A stretch of 64,000 bases of DNA from contig NC_135169.1 of NCBI RefSeq assembly GCF_041146795.1, positions 15,724,352-15,788,351 on the forward strand, written 5' to 3'. The stretch comes from Maylandia zebra (lineage: Eukaryota > Chordata > Actinopteri > Cichliformes > Cichlidae). The notes beneath the pieces were generated by a model, which saw only the letters and a list, made by a program, of their open reading frames with translations, ran no database searches and had not been told where the DNA came from. Position numbers and translations under genes: made by a program. Of this stretch, positions 1 through 11,383 are shown piece after piece; within the stretch, counting starts at the first letter, position 1, and each line of letters starts with the position of its first letter.

Positions 1-735
1 TCGTTTGGGGCTCTACTCAGCTCCTCCCAGGAGGGTGGCACGGTTCCCCCCCCTTTGGTGGTCCTCCTCGGGTCCTCGTACTCTGGGGCCTGGATCTCCT
101 CCATACCTGCTTCATACCCTGGTGGACGGGGCTATGGCTCCCCACACTCCCTAGCAGATCGTTACATGGAGAAACCTTTGGAATACAAGCATGCTGATCC
201 ACACAGGTGTGCACACAGGTGTACACACGGGTATTCACAGACACGGACTACAGCTTTCTTGCTGCTGCCTCAAAGCACATTGTGCGCTGTCTATCTTGCG
301 TGCTGCACAATATCGTTTATTATTTAGTATCTACTGCTAGCTAGTTTATTGTGATGGTGCTGTTTTTTTTTTTATTATGTTGCTCTTTGCTGTTTGCTTT
401 CTCTTCTGGTTTTTTTCTCCATACAGGTGATCCAGGTGTTTTTTTTTTTTTGTTTTGTTTTTCTCTCTTCCCCCCCTTCTCACCGTCTCTTCTCCCCTTT
501 GGTTTTCTTTCTTTCTCTCCCTCTCTTTCTTTCATTCTTTCCCCCTGTCCTATCCCCCAGTCATGTCTGTCCCGTTTGTAGCAACTGAAAATAAAATAAA
601 TTCATAATTATAATAAAGGTCAATCAAATGGACCAATATGGCAAGGCCATGATGATCCACTTGGTAAAATAAATCTGCTTGGCATCTTTCTTGGCCTTAA
701 GACAACAATTCTGATGGCTAAAGATCCAAACGGGA
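1..735 (+). repeat. L2-like LINE 3-prime region (copy 1)
   Basis: Pyrimidine-rich tract followed by AATAAA-containing sequence. Positions about 300-735 match 6000-6430 almost base for base (for example CAGTCATGTCTGTCCCGT-like and TTAAGACAACAATTCTGATGG-like segments). At 5.7-6.0 kb the second copy is preceded by L2-like RT coding debris, so this is taken as an L2 3-prime UTR. Family assignment is inference. Confidence 0.5.
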
Positions 736-860
736 CACAAAAGAAAAGAAAAAAAAAGATTAGTGGTTGACCACAGTGAGTGTTACAAGCTGTAATGATT
801 CTTTTCTTGTAAACAGCATTCATACACATAGAAGACAACAGACAGGTCAAGTCAGGTGCT

Positions 861-866
861 TTTATT
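861..866 (-). terminator. Poly(A) signal of receptor gene A
   Basis: AATAAA on the minus strand, about 130 bp past the gene A stop. The surrounding 3-prime UTR (about 815-985) is recognisably conserved in genes B, D and H (shared AACAGCATTCAT/AACAACATTCAT block near 815, 13000, 31910 and 47360), which supports this as the true 3-prime end. Confidence 0.5.
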
Positions 867-989
867 AGCATTCAGCCTCATATGTACTTATAACCATGTG
901 TGTCTGGCAGCCAGCTGTGTCTAACTAACTAGACAAAAGCTATCACAATTTATAAATGTAGAAACCAAAAATCTCTCACTGAGATGTGA

Positions 990-3900
990 TTATGTCTTCA
1001 ATAAGATCACTCTGCAACCTGCAAGATAGAATGGAATAGAAAAAAAATTAACTAAAACAAACAAAAAACATAGAAACAATTTTTGTATTCTGTACATTGT
1101 AAGCCAATTTTAATGTCAACGAGTAGTTGCCAAACATGTATTATCACTTTTGATGTAAAGTATATTTTTCTTGTACTGTAACACGGTTTCTTTTCTACAT
1201 ACGTATTATTTCATGGCAGCATCATTTAACACAAGTTTGGGAATGAGTATATAAGCTATATACAGTGATGTAAAAAGTGTTTGCACTCTTCCAGATTTTT
1301 GAGTTGTTTTTTTTTTTTTTGTATTTTTGTTACACCTGAATGTCTCAGATCAAAGAAATTTAAATATTAGAGCTAGATAACACAAGTAAACACAAAATGC
1401 TGTTCCTAAATACAGGTGTTCATTTTAAGGATGAAAACAATCCAAACCTACATGGTATTGTGCCTTTTTTTTTCTTAAATTAAATTTTTGCATTTAAATT
1501 AAACATAACATGCTTATACAAAATCAACCAAGAACAATTACTGTTTTTAACATTTATGAACTTATAAGCATGAAAGGAAAAAAAAAGAAAGGAAAAAGGA
1601 AGAAAAAGAAGAGGAAGAAAAAAACAAAAAACAAAAAGAAAAAACAAATAAAATAATTCACGCGTAGTGTGAGGCATGAATTATGATCAGTTATTTTTTT
1701 AAGAATTCTAGAAATGGTTGCCAAATCATACAAAAACTCGCCAGTTTCCCCTCTCTATCAAATCTTATCTGCTCCACCCTGGCCACAGACACCATCTCAT
1801 TAAGCCACCTGTTAAAACACGGGGCCGAAGAAGACCGCCACTGTAAAAGAATACGTTTCTTTGCAGCCAGCATACCCATTGTAATTATCTGTTTTTGTGA
1901 AAAGGAAAAAGATTCGACTGATGCAAATGATCCAAGTATAGCCAATGCCACGTGGTACTTTTTTCCTAAATTGGTTTGAAAACCACATAAAAATCTGGCT
2001 CCAAAAAGCATTCAAAACAGGGCAATGCCAAAATAAATGTGCAAGGGAACCTTCACCGACTTTACATCTGTCACATAAGGGGGATACAGGATTATAGATC
2101 CGGTTAAGTTTAAGTTTAGAAAAGTGTAGTCTATGAATGACTTTAAACTGGATTAGTTTATATCTGGCATTTATTGTATTGTGCCTTTTTAAGGTCATGC
2201 AACAGCAACTCAGTTTAGGTCAGTATTGAGGTCAGGACTTTGACTGGGCCACTCCAAAATCTTCATTTGGACTTGCTAGTGTGTTTTGGACCGGCTGTAA
2301 AACGCAAGTCTGCTTTGCTGGAGGTCACAAACAGATGACCAGACATTCTCCTTCAGGATGTTTTGGTAGAGGTCCTGAGACAGGAAAACAGCCCAGACCA
2401 TCACACTACTACCACCATATTTTACAGTTGCTATGATGTTTCTTTTCTGAAATGCTGTAGGTTTTATTACAGATGTCATGTGACTGAAACCTTCCAAAAA
2501 AATTAACTTTTGTTTTGTCAGTCCACGAATATTTTCCTAAAAGTCTTGAAGATGTTTTTGGCAAATGTCAGACATGCCTGTATGTTCTTTTTGTTCAGAA
2601 GTGGTTTTCTCCTTGAATTCTTCCATCATTTTTGCCCAGTCTCTTTCTTATTGTTGAATCATGAACTCCGACATTAAGTGAAACACGAGGCCTGTGGTTC
2701 TTTAATGTTGTTCTTTGAGTTCTTTTGTGACTTCCTGGATGATTCGTTGATGTGCTCTTGAAGTAATTTTGGTAGACCAGTAACTCCTGGGAAGATTCAC
2801 CACTGTTCCAGGTTTTTTCCATTTGTGTACAATGGCTCTCTCCGTGGATCATTAGTGTGCCAAAGCATTAGAAATGGCTTTGTTACCTTTCCAGACTGAT
2901 AGATTTCAGTGACATTGTTTCTCAGGTGTTTCTTTAGATGATGATGATATTGTTTTTTTGACATATTTTAAGCAGATTCACTTTGTCAGACAGGTTCTGT
3001 TTAAGTGATTTCTTGATTCAACAGGTCTGCCAGTAATCGGGCCTGAGTACTGTTAGTGAAACTGAGCTTTCCAAGCTTTCCGAACAATGTGATTAATCAC
3101 AGTTAATTCCTGATTTAACAAAAAGGGCAATCATTTTTTCACACAGGACCAGGTAGGTTTGTATAACTTTTCTCCCTCAATCAATGTAATCGTTAATTAA
3201 AAACCGCATTTTGCATTTACTTGAGTTATTTTTGTTATTAAAATGTGTTTGATAATCTGAAACATGTTATTATGAAAATGCAAAACACTAGGAAATCAGG
3301 ATGGGGCCAACACTTATTCACACCACTGTATATCTATATTATAACACTGGAGTTAGCATTGGAGTGTCTACACTATGAAACCCATTTATTCATCTTCATC
3401 ACATATTATCTGAATGCAACACGTAAGGCATAATTGCCCCCAGTCTTACCGTCTGGATTGGAGAATAAAAGGGATCCTCTGCTATTGGCTGGTTTATACC
3501 TGGTGAGAGGATTTTTGTGGTGGATTCTGATTCTGCTTTGATAATAGATGGAAATAAATTAGTTGGTAACCCATATTTCTATATAATAAAACACTTGTTA
3601 GGTGATGTTTCTGCTGTTGCTTAATCTAAGCATCACTATTAAATGGCTTTTAATCACAATGAGTCTCACCTTGTGGATGAGTGTCACCCTGGGCTAAACT
3701 GTAGTAAAAGCTTCTAGAAGACAGTTCACCTTCATCTAATAGAATGAAACCGAAAGAAACAGTGGGAGTGAAAAGATAGGTAACCATAATAACATTATGG
3801 CTTTTAATCACAATGAGTCTTACTTTGTGGCTGAGTTTCACCCTGGGCTAAGCTGTAAATAGCTCTATTGGACCGTGCATCTGATGGAGAGAAACAGTGA

Positions 3901-6900
3901 GAGTGAAAGAATAGAGGACCAAAGTAATATCAGTGACAATGACCAAGGATTGCTAACCTCTATATTCAGTGGTTTTAATTTAAGTTTTTAGGGAAATCTT
4001 GAATATGTTGTTCTATAATAAAATGACATTAGTTTGAAGCCCATTTTTTATGTAATAACACACTTATTTACCTTAGATTGTTTCAAATACTAGGTGATAT
4101 TTCCTTTTTTTCTTAATCTTAGTGTCACTATTAAATGACTTTTAATCACACTGAGTCTTACCTTGTGGTTGAGTGTCCCCCTGGACTAAGCTGTAAATAG
4201 GTCTATTGGACCGTGCATCTGATGGAGAGAAACAGTGAGAGTGAAAGGATAGATGACCAAAGTAATATCAGTGACAATGACCAAGGATTGCTAACCTCTA
4301 TATTCAGTGGTTTAAATTTAAGAAAAATGTTGAATATGTTCTATAATAAAATTAAATTAGTTTGAAGCCAATTTCTTATTTACCTTATTTGCACTAATAA
4401 TATTAACACTTATTTACCTTCGATTGTTTCAAATACTACGTGATATTTCTGCTTTCTTAATCTTAGTGTCAACAACAAATGACCTTTAATAACACTGAAT
4501 CGTACCTTGTGGTTGAGTGTCACTCGGGACAAAGCTGTAGTAAATGGATGTAGACGACAGTGCATCTTCTTTCATCAGAGAGAAACAGTAAGAGTGAGAG
4601 GATGAATAACCACAGTAATATCAATATCAATAACAATAATCTGTGTTTGCTTTTTAATATATTCATAGATTTTCATTTGAATTTAGTAAAATTTCACATT
4701 CACAGTTAGATAAGAATGCAGCTTTTTGGTTAGTTAGAAATAAAATAACTAACCAACAAATATATGTTTATATATATTTCATCAGATTCATCAATCATTA
4801 ATCTATGTTATAAAAGCTAAATCCTAAAGTTAAATTAGCAAAATAGTTATATATGTTGAGTGACTGCTCTATCCGCCAGTAGCTGGGGAATTATATGTAC
4901 ATGTTTATCATAGCGAGAGCAGTCGCTCTAGTAGCCATCATGGAAGGACAAGCCCTGCATGGTATGTACCACTGGCAGATGGAACAAGTGGTTGACATCC
5001 AAAAATCCAACGAGTGGCTGTACAAAGCTGGACTGAAAGACAGAGGCACTAATCATAGCAGCACAGGAAAAAGTTCTGATCACAAGATCCATAGAGGCTG
5101 GGGTCTACCACGCCAGACAAGTTTGTTTCCAGATACAGACAGACAAACTGTTGATGGCTAACCAACATGACATAGTAGTGGTAGACATAAGTTAAAATTT
5201 CTAGAGTACATGCCAAACAAGCCTGTCAAGTATGACCTTGAGATTTTCTGGGTTTGGGATTCACACATCCCCAATGCAATATCTAGAATGTTTTCACAGG
5301 GATACAAATAAGGAAAGAAGTTCAGAAGAATTTGAGGGAAATCACTGTCCAGCATTTGTGCGCTGATAAAAGCCACAACTCAGCCACATGAAAACAGCAG
5401 ACAGGACAGGTCTAAAGACAACAAGATTTCAGTTCCAAATAACAAAGATAATTTGTTAAAGTCAGCAGTCCATGTGGGAAATACAATGTATATATGTGCA
5501 GTGATTAAAGCCAAAACTCAAAGCTCCAAACAGTGAGGGGACAAAGCAAGAAAAGATAACACAGACAGGAATTGTGTAGACAGTTACACACACGCTCTCT
5601 CTCTCTCTCTCGCACATACACACAGACACACACACAAATGGACGTTGACATCATTCTATTGCTGTTGTGTCACTTTATGACATAAATTTGACTGTGTACC
5701 ACGCTATATACCACAGGTCTTCAGGCTGGCAGTAGTTTAACCGTTACTTAAAAAGCCATCTCTAGACCCAGTGGTCATAATTAATTATTGCCCAATCTCT
5801 AACCTTCCTTTTATTCTCTGGATACCATTATTTTGGCCTCCAGTAACACTGTGAGGAATCTTGGAGTCATTTTTCAACAGGATATTCTTCAATGCACATA
5901 TTAAACTAACACTCTACTTTTCAGATCAGGCTTAAAACTTTCCTTTTTGCTAAAACATATATTAAGGGCTGGATCAGGTGACCCTGAATCCTCCCTTAGT
6001 TATGCTGCACAATAATGTTTAATATTTAGTATTTACTGTCATATTCCCATATATCATTGTGATGTTGCTTATTCTATTACTCTTGTTCTCTTCTGCTTGT
6101 TTTCTTTTTTCTTTCTCAACAGGTGATCTAGGTGATCGATAGATGCATTTTTTTTTTTTCCTGCCCATTCTGTTGTTTTTTGTTTTTTGCCCTTCTCCCC
6201 CGTCCCTCTTCTCAGCTGTTTCTCTTTCCCTCTTTCTCTCTCCCCTTCTTTCCTCCAGTCAAGTCTGTCCCGTATTCAGCAAGTGAAAATAAAATAAACA
6301 ATAAAAGATGAATCAAATGGACCATTACGGCAAGGCTGGGATGGTCAATTTGGTAAAGTAAATCCGTTGGGCATCTTTCTTTGCCTTTAGACAACAATTC
6401 TGATGGCAAAAGAGCCAAACGGGACAGGCAAAAAAAAAAGTTATGCTGCAAAAGGTGTAGACTGCTGGGGATTCCCATGATGCACTGAGACCTCTCTGCA
6501 TTTAATGATACTTGTTATTAACCTCTGTCTCTTTTCCACAGCATGTCTTTGTCCTGTTTTCCTTCTCTCACCCCAACCGGTCGCAGCAGATGGCCCCGCC
6601 CCTCCCTGAGCCTGGTTCTGCCGGAGGTTTCTTCCTGTTAAAAGGGAGTTTTTCCTTCCAACTGTCGCCAAAGTGCTTGCTCATAGGGGGGTCATATGAT
6701 TGTTGGGTTTTTCTCTCTATGTATTATTGTAGGATCTACCTTACAGTATAAAGCACCTTCAGGTGACTATTGTTGTGATTTGGTGCTGTATAAATAAAAT
6801 TGAAAATTGAATTAAAATTAATTATGTTATATGTGTTCATGTTTTCACCTTTCATTGAGTTTTTAACTCCTATACTTTTTAAGTGCTCAATTAAAAGCTG

Positions 6901-9277
6901 TGTTAAATATTTATGTTGAAATGAAATGCATATCAGAAGTTGTACTTCTTGCCACATGTAACCTTTCTGAGCTGTATGAGGAAACTCAAATCTCTCACTG
7001 TAGATACAGTTCATATCTGAAAGAGACTTAGAGTCTATGTGGTTTTCATTTGAGGCGTAAGTTCACTAAGCTCAAATTAACACTAGCATCTGCACATTTA
7101 TAAATAACACATACACACTGACAAAACATTCAGACAGTGCACTTTTTTTCTGCTTACGACTTCATAGAAAAAGTATTGTGCTACTGCAGTTGAAAACTCA
7201 TAAACATACCTTTCTTCTTCCTGTTTTTTCTTACGGCAGCACATGTTGCTCTACCTGTGTTCACTCTACTGGCCTCTATGGACACGGAAACACAAAACAT
7301 AAAAATCATTAAAACGCTGATAAACTACGTTTTAGAGTAATGATGTTAGTGTAATGCACAACAGGCATGTTGATTTCAAAACAATGCATAATCTAATTAG
7401 GCAATACATCTCTTGGGCTGAGAATAATCTCCTAAATGCTATCATCATAATTATTTCAAGTTCTGACATAAAATAATTTCTCAAATATAAGGTACAGAAA
7501 GTATTTATTATAATTATTACATTTGTTCCACTGAACAATAAAAATGAACAGAAAATATTAACACAGTATCTCTGTTCTGACCTGTTTGAGCTTCAGTTGT
7601 GCCTTAACCATCTACGTTTAGAAAAATGAACAAAATATTTTTCAAACATTATATGTGACATGCAATTATCACTTTTAATTTTTCCATGTCAGAACACCTA
7701 AAGTGCCTCGATTCCAGATTAATGTTGCAAAGAAAACATATATGTTTAGTATGTACAGCAAAGCAAAAGCATTGAATCCAAAGTTTTGCATGAAAAGAAA
7801 ATATTTTCAGTATTTTCATTACCTCTGTCACACTAACCTTTGCTAAAGTGATACAGTCCCATGGTCACAATCAAGAGAAAAAGAAATAAAATCATAGCAG
7901 TGATCCAAGGTGTGGCAGCAGAGGAAGCGTGGCTTGTCTCTATGTGACTGTCTGGATTAGTAGTTGAATTCACAATTTGAGAGTCCAAATGACAGTTTGA
8001 AAAGAGAGAAGAGTTCAGTTAAGACAACAAAAACCCCAAATGTTCATTTTCAGATGTTCAGTGTTTATTCAGACTGACACATTTTAAATAGTGTGTCAGG
8101 CTCAACAGTTTTGCTTCATTTTCATATATCTTTGTGTTTCACCTGAGACTTTTAGCCAGCTCTCTGGTGATTCTCCAACTCCTGAGATGTTACACTTGTA
8201 AAGTCCCTCGTTTGATTTTGAAACTCTGTGGATGGTCATGTTTCCTGTGGAGGTTCTATGGATAAGACGTCCATCTTTGTAGAAATCAGCTGTAAAGTTG
8301 GAGGAAGCAGTTTTGTTTCTGCAGCTCAGAGTCACAGTTTCTTCCATTAACACAGAAACAGCAGGACTCTCCAGGATAACAGAACCATCTGAAACAACAA
8401 ACATTTGATATTTATTTAATGTAAATTTAAATAGAAAGCAATATTAAATTATAACCAATATCAAGTAATTAAAATTTATCAAAAGTTGTTGTTCTTTCTT
8501 TATTTTTCTTCAAACGTACTAGTGACACAAATGTTGATACTGTTGCTCCTTATTCCTCCTTCAGTCTCATACCAGTACTCTCCACTGTCGTCTGTATAAA
8601 GATTTCTCATTTTGCAGGATGATCCTGTTGGTGTCCTCATGTTAGTTTTGTTACATGCATTTATTTTCCTTTTAAGTTTATGCAGAACTTCACAATAATC
8701 GACTCCTTCACAGTGAAATGTTGTGGATTCATATTCAAAGAACTGCAATCTGTTTGGAACAATATGAAGAGAAACTGCATCTGAAACAAAGAATAAAGAA
8801 AGATTCAGTTTAGATTCTTATTACTTAAACTGATGTACTAGACTTTAATAATGACAGAGTAAAAATATATATATTTTTAATGTGTATCATAAGTCATATG
8901 ATGATTAATCATCACAGGACGCGTTTCGCTAAAATCACAAAAGAACAAGAAACAACAACTTTTCTTCTGAATTGCTCTCGCCTCCAAAATGTTTAATAAT
9001 TTTAATATAGATGAGAAAATAGCATGTACACACCAATTTTCAGATCCTGTGCACCCAGCAGAATCATGCTGGCCATCACTAAAGAGACACAACAAAGTTT
9101 CACATTTTCTTTTTGACTTTTACAGCTAAGAGTAAACGTGTCATCACATCTTATAACTGGATCACAAAAATGCATTAGGTTACTGTATCTTAAGGTAAAA
9201 ACAAAAAAAATGCAATATGGTCAAGTGGAAATGAGAAAGTACTCACACAGTCTGATGCACAGAGCTCTGACGTCCAT
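990..9277 (-). CDS. FCRL/LITR-type receptor A, two Ig domains, long multi-tyrosine tail
   Basis: Leukocyte surface receptor of the teleost Fc-receptor-like / leukocyte immune-type receptor family. Exons on the minus strand: signal peptide 9277-9247 and 9078-9034; Ig1 8780-8520; Ig2 8388-8143; TM 7951-7838 (an ancestral acceptor at 7996 is mutated); membrane-proximal basic exon 7275-7210; tyrosine exons 4565-4506, 4218-4162, 3880-3824 and 3735-3670; tail exon 3532-3450; last exon from 1018. All are phase 1 except the tail exon, which ends in phase 0 after an apparent 1-nt loss relative to gene B, so the stop is either 1007-1009 or 990-992. Ig1 contains RLQFFEYEST; Ig2 has VTLSC and YKCNISG cysteines. 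Ig1 has lost its F-strand cysteine (EYWYE) and gained one in strand C (VDYCE). The tail has IYYSFV, which fits the ITIM consensus, plus FYYSLA and two IYSL motifs. The long intron 7210-4565 holds L2 debris. Ligand unknown. Confidence 0.7.
1263..3328 (-). mobile_element. Degenerate Tc1/mariner element with TA target duplication
   Basis: Ends are inverted repeats (cagtgatgtaaaaagtgttt at 1263 against the complement of aacacttattcacaccactg ending 3328), flanked by TA at 1261-1262 and 3329-3330. The minus strand carries transposase remnants: 2497-2276 includes KYGGSSVMVWAVF, the Tc1 signature GGGSVMVWG. A further remnant lies at 2852-2595. Frames are broken. It sits in the last intron of gene A. 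Confidence 0.75.
1470..2176 (-). mobile_element. 5-prime-truncated L1 fragment nested in the Tc1 element
   Basis: Flanked by an exact 14-bp target-site duplication, TATTGTGCCTTTTT, at 1456-1469 and 2177-2190. It ends in a poly(A) tail on the minus strand. The fragment 2198-1812 encodes the C-terminal part of L1 ORF2 with a CxxC...H...C cluster (CDRCKVGEGSLAHLFWHC). The same region of the larger L1 reads CHICNDSSPGTFLHMFWDC. Confidence 0.85.
4910..5210 (+). mobile_element. Degenerate non-LTR fragment, possibly R4/Dong-like (Rex6)
   Basis: Broken reading frames give KSNEWLYKAGLKD and, after a frame change, LLMANQHDIVVVDIS. These resemble the C-terminal region of fish elements with a restriction-like endonuclease (NQPDIVVVD-type motif). 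Assignment rests on remembered family motifs only. Confidence 0.4.
5588..5636. repeat. CT/CA microsatellite
   Basis: Imperfect ACAC, (CT)n and (CA)n runs. Confidence 0.8.
5700..6440 (+). mobile_element. L2-like LINE remnant with 3-prime UTR (copy 2)
   Basis: Decayed coding pieces, PVVIINYCPISNLPF (RT motif Y-RPISNLPF) near 5770 and IRLKTFLFAK near 5930, are followed by the same pyrimidine-rich 3-prime UTR as positions 300-735. It lies in an intron of gene A. No open frame remains. Confidence 0.6.
6441..6830 (+). repeat. Dispersed repeat R1 (L2-type 3-prime tail family)
   Basis: Contains CTCAGGGAGGGGCGG (as complement), AACTCCCTTTTAACAGG (as complement) and an ATAAATAAAATTGAA end with a degenerate (AATTG)n tail. 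Other copies lie at 23945-24045 (+), 30255-31000 (-) and 49268-49505 (-). Confidence 0.7.
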
Positions 9278-9458
9278 GTTGTCTTGCTGCAGACTAAACA
9301 CTGCAGAGTAAACTGAAGTGTTACAGCAGTTAGCAGAGGTATCTTCTTGCTAATAAATCTATTTTAACATTAAATATTTTTGTGACGTTGAACACAATAA
9401 TCCAAAGAAGTTGAATGGCTTCTGTGTCATGTCAAGCCACCTTGTTTCAGTTCACTAT

Positions 9459-9471
9459 CAGTGGGCGGAAC
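9459..9471 (-). promoter_or_regulatory. Conserved upstream element of gene A
   Basis: CAGTGGGCGGAAC (+ strand) lies 182 bp upstream of the gene A ATG. It is present at 179 bp in gene B, 170 bp (one change) at the 57.9-kb orphan exon, and about 181 bp in gene D once the L1 insertion is removed. The constant spacing suggests a promoter element. The binding factor is unknown; the core is GC-box-like. Confidence 0.55.
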
Positions 9472-9479
9472 ATGAAACC

Positions 9480-10036
9480 AGTTCTGTTTGGTGCAACTTG
9501 TAGGCTGGTTTGTTATGCTCACATCCTCAGTTTAGGTGTAGTATGTGCGTCACTGGGAACTTGTTCTTTTTTTTAATAAGACAGGAAACATTTTTTTGTT
9601 ATTTTTAGATTTCTCTCTTGTAAAGGCGACACTGAGTGTCAGTGCGATTACTTGTAAAAATAAAGGTTAAATAAGTAAAATGCTGAGATATATCACAGAA
9701 GTAGTGAACATTTTAAATCTTTTCTGGCATTCAGAAAATCATCAGAAGATCTTTCAGCCATAAGACAGATAAGACAGAGAACATAAAATAATGCATTCTG
9801 CTATTTAAACATAGTTCATGTACACATGACCGCACATAATGATTTCATTTAGTTAGAAAGTGAAATGTGAAATACCTTCTCTTTTCATCAAAATGATGTC
9901 CACAAAAGTGGTGCCTCATTATTTCTAAATTTTGGTTGAAAATGGTTCATCTTGATGCCTGCCTAAAAACATTGATTTGCTAGCATGTTGTAGGTTCATT
10001 AGATGTTTGCATTAATGAGCAGTTGAACAAGTGTAC
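9480..10036. other. Intergenic, nothing recognised
   Basis: AT-rich sequence upstream of gene A. No open frame with family character and no clear repeat beyond short poly(T) runs. Confidence 0.6.
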
Positions 10037-10666
10037 TGTTGAAAAATCCCAATCCTTTTAATCTTTGGGCTGAAAGAAGGACAGTGCTCGGTGTATAAAT
10101 GCTCAATCAACAATTCTTTATTTTAATACAATTCAACAATCAGAGCATTAAAGCGTCCGGACGGGAGAGATGCCTGCAGAGGGTCAGCAGCATGTCTCAA
10201 AATGGTAGCGAATCACACAGCCTTTTATAGCTACTGACGACCCCCAGCTAGTCATAAAAGCTGCATCTTCACATGTTTTTCTAATTCTTAGCGAGACTGG
10301 CTCCTGACCTTGGCTCCCTGTCTTTCTGTGTGAAAGTAGGTGGGGGTATGGTATGTGGTTTTATCTCTGTTCCCCAGACACCAAGTCTCCTGCTTGTAAC
10401 CTTCTTCTATGATTCAACAATAAAGCATGTCAAGAAAACAGTGTAAGACATTCACAGCCGATCAAGGATACAGAGTGATGCACACTTTATCTAATGGCCT
10501 ACAAAATGATTATGTTCTTTTACTCAAAAGTATAATAAAGACTAAACTACATACACAGCACACCATCTAAACTAAAGGATAATATATGTCCTACAGCTGT
10601 TATCATAATTCAACTACATTGACTACTGGTCATAAACTAACATATGTTTTACTACTGGTCTCAACA
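10037..10666 (-). mobile_element. Solo LTR of an LTR retroelement
   Basis: Starts TGTTGA and ends TCAACA (+ strand), as expected of LTR ends. On the minus strand it carries a TATA box (CTATAAAAGG, about 10221-10230) followed about 100 bp later by AATAAA (10117-10122) and a terminal CAACA. The 4-bp flanks are GTAC and ATAC (one mismatch). There are no internal gag/pol or tRNA primer-site sequences, so it is a solo LTR. Confidence 0.65.
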
Positions 10667-10834
10667 ATACCTCTTCAAAAGGCTACCAACTCCTTTGACA
10701 ACCATGAACTAAAATCATTAGTTAAATTGGAATTGTAGAAATGCTTCAGGGTAAAAAAAAAAAGGTCAAAAAAAGTCAAACGTTTTGCTGGGGGCAATGT
10801 TTTAAAAATTCAGTGTTACTTATTTTCTAAATTT

Positions 10835-10990
10835 CAATTCTAATGAAGGCACTCAGCTTGAATCGTTTTATTACAGCATAAATGAAAAAAAAGTGATTTT
10901 TTTATTGCTCTATTTTCTGTTGCCTACATTGTAGATGAACTTTACCTTCACAAATAAAGAGGGAAATGAGAACAGTCAGAGCTTGACGTA
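10835..10990 (+). repeat. 150-bp repeat shared with 28965-29110
   Basis: CTAATGAAGGCACTCAGCTT, ATTGCTCTATTTTCTGTTGC and AGAGGGAAAT segments occur in the same order at both places, with about 90% identity by eye. Nature unknown: either an interspersed repeat or part of the gene-cluster duplication. Confidence 0.6.
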
Positions 10991-11383
10991 GGATTCTGGT
11001 GCGGTAAAACTAAAATAGGTTGCAGGTTGACAGTTTATACTTTCTGTATACTGGACATTAAAGGTCATATGAAGGTGGAATGAATCTAAGCATCATCACA
11101 TTAAATTGAAATTCATTAAAACCCTTAACATGAGTAAATGTAATGTCAAAATCACATATCAGTGAAGAAAAATTGAGGCTGCTGTGCCCAGTGCTAGTTT
11201 TCTGCAATAGCTCAACTCGTTCAGAGTGATGCAATCACTTAATTTGCTGATTGGGTTTTATTTTTGCTTTCCTGTAATGTTCTGCTGTGTGGCAGGCAGG
11301 ACTTTAAAGTGGCAGCTTTATTGCTGGAAGTCATAATTACCAGTACAAAACAAAACTAGAAACAGAAAACTCAAACTAAAACA

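Noticed and set aside
341..588. Short frames in the pyrimidine-rich tract near 400-580 on both strands
   Set aside because: Low-complexity (Phe/Ser or Lys/Glu-rich) translation of a repeat found again at 6.1-6.3 kb.
3670..4565. Calling every tail exon of gene A an ITIM
   Set aside because: Only IYYSFV meets the [SILV]-x-Y-x-x-[ILV] pattern; the others lack the right residue at -2 or +3.
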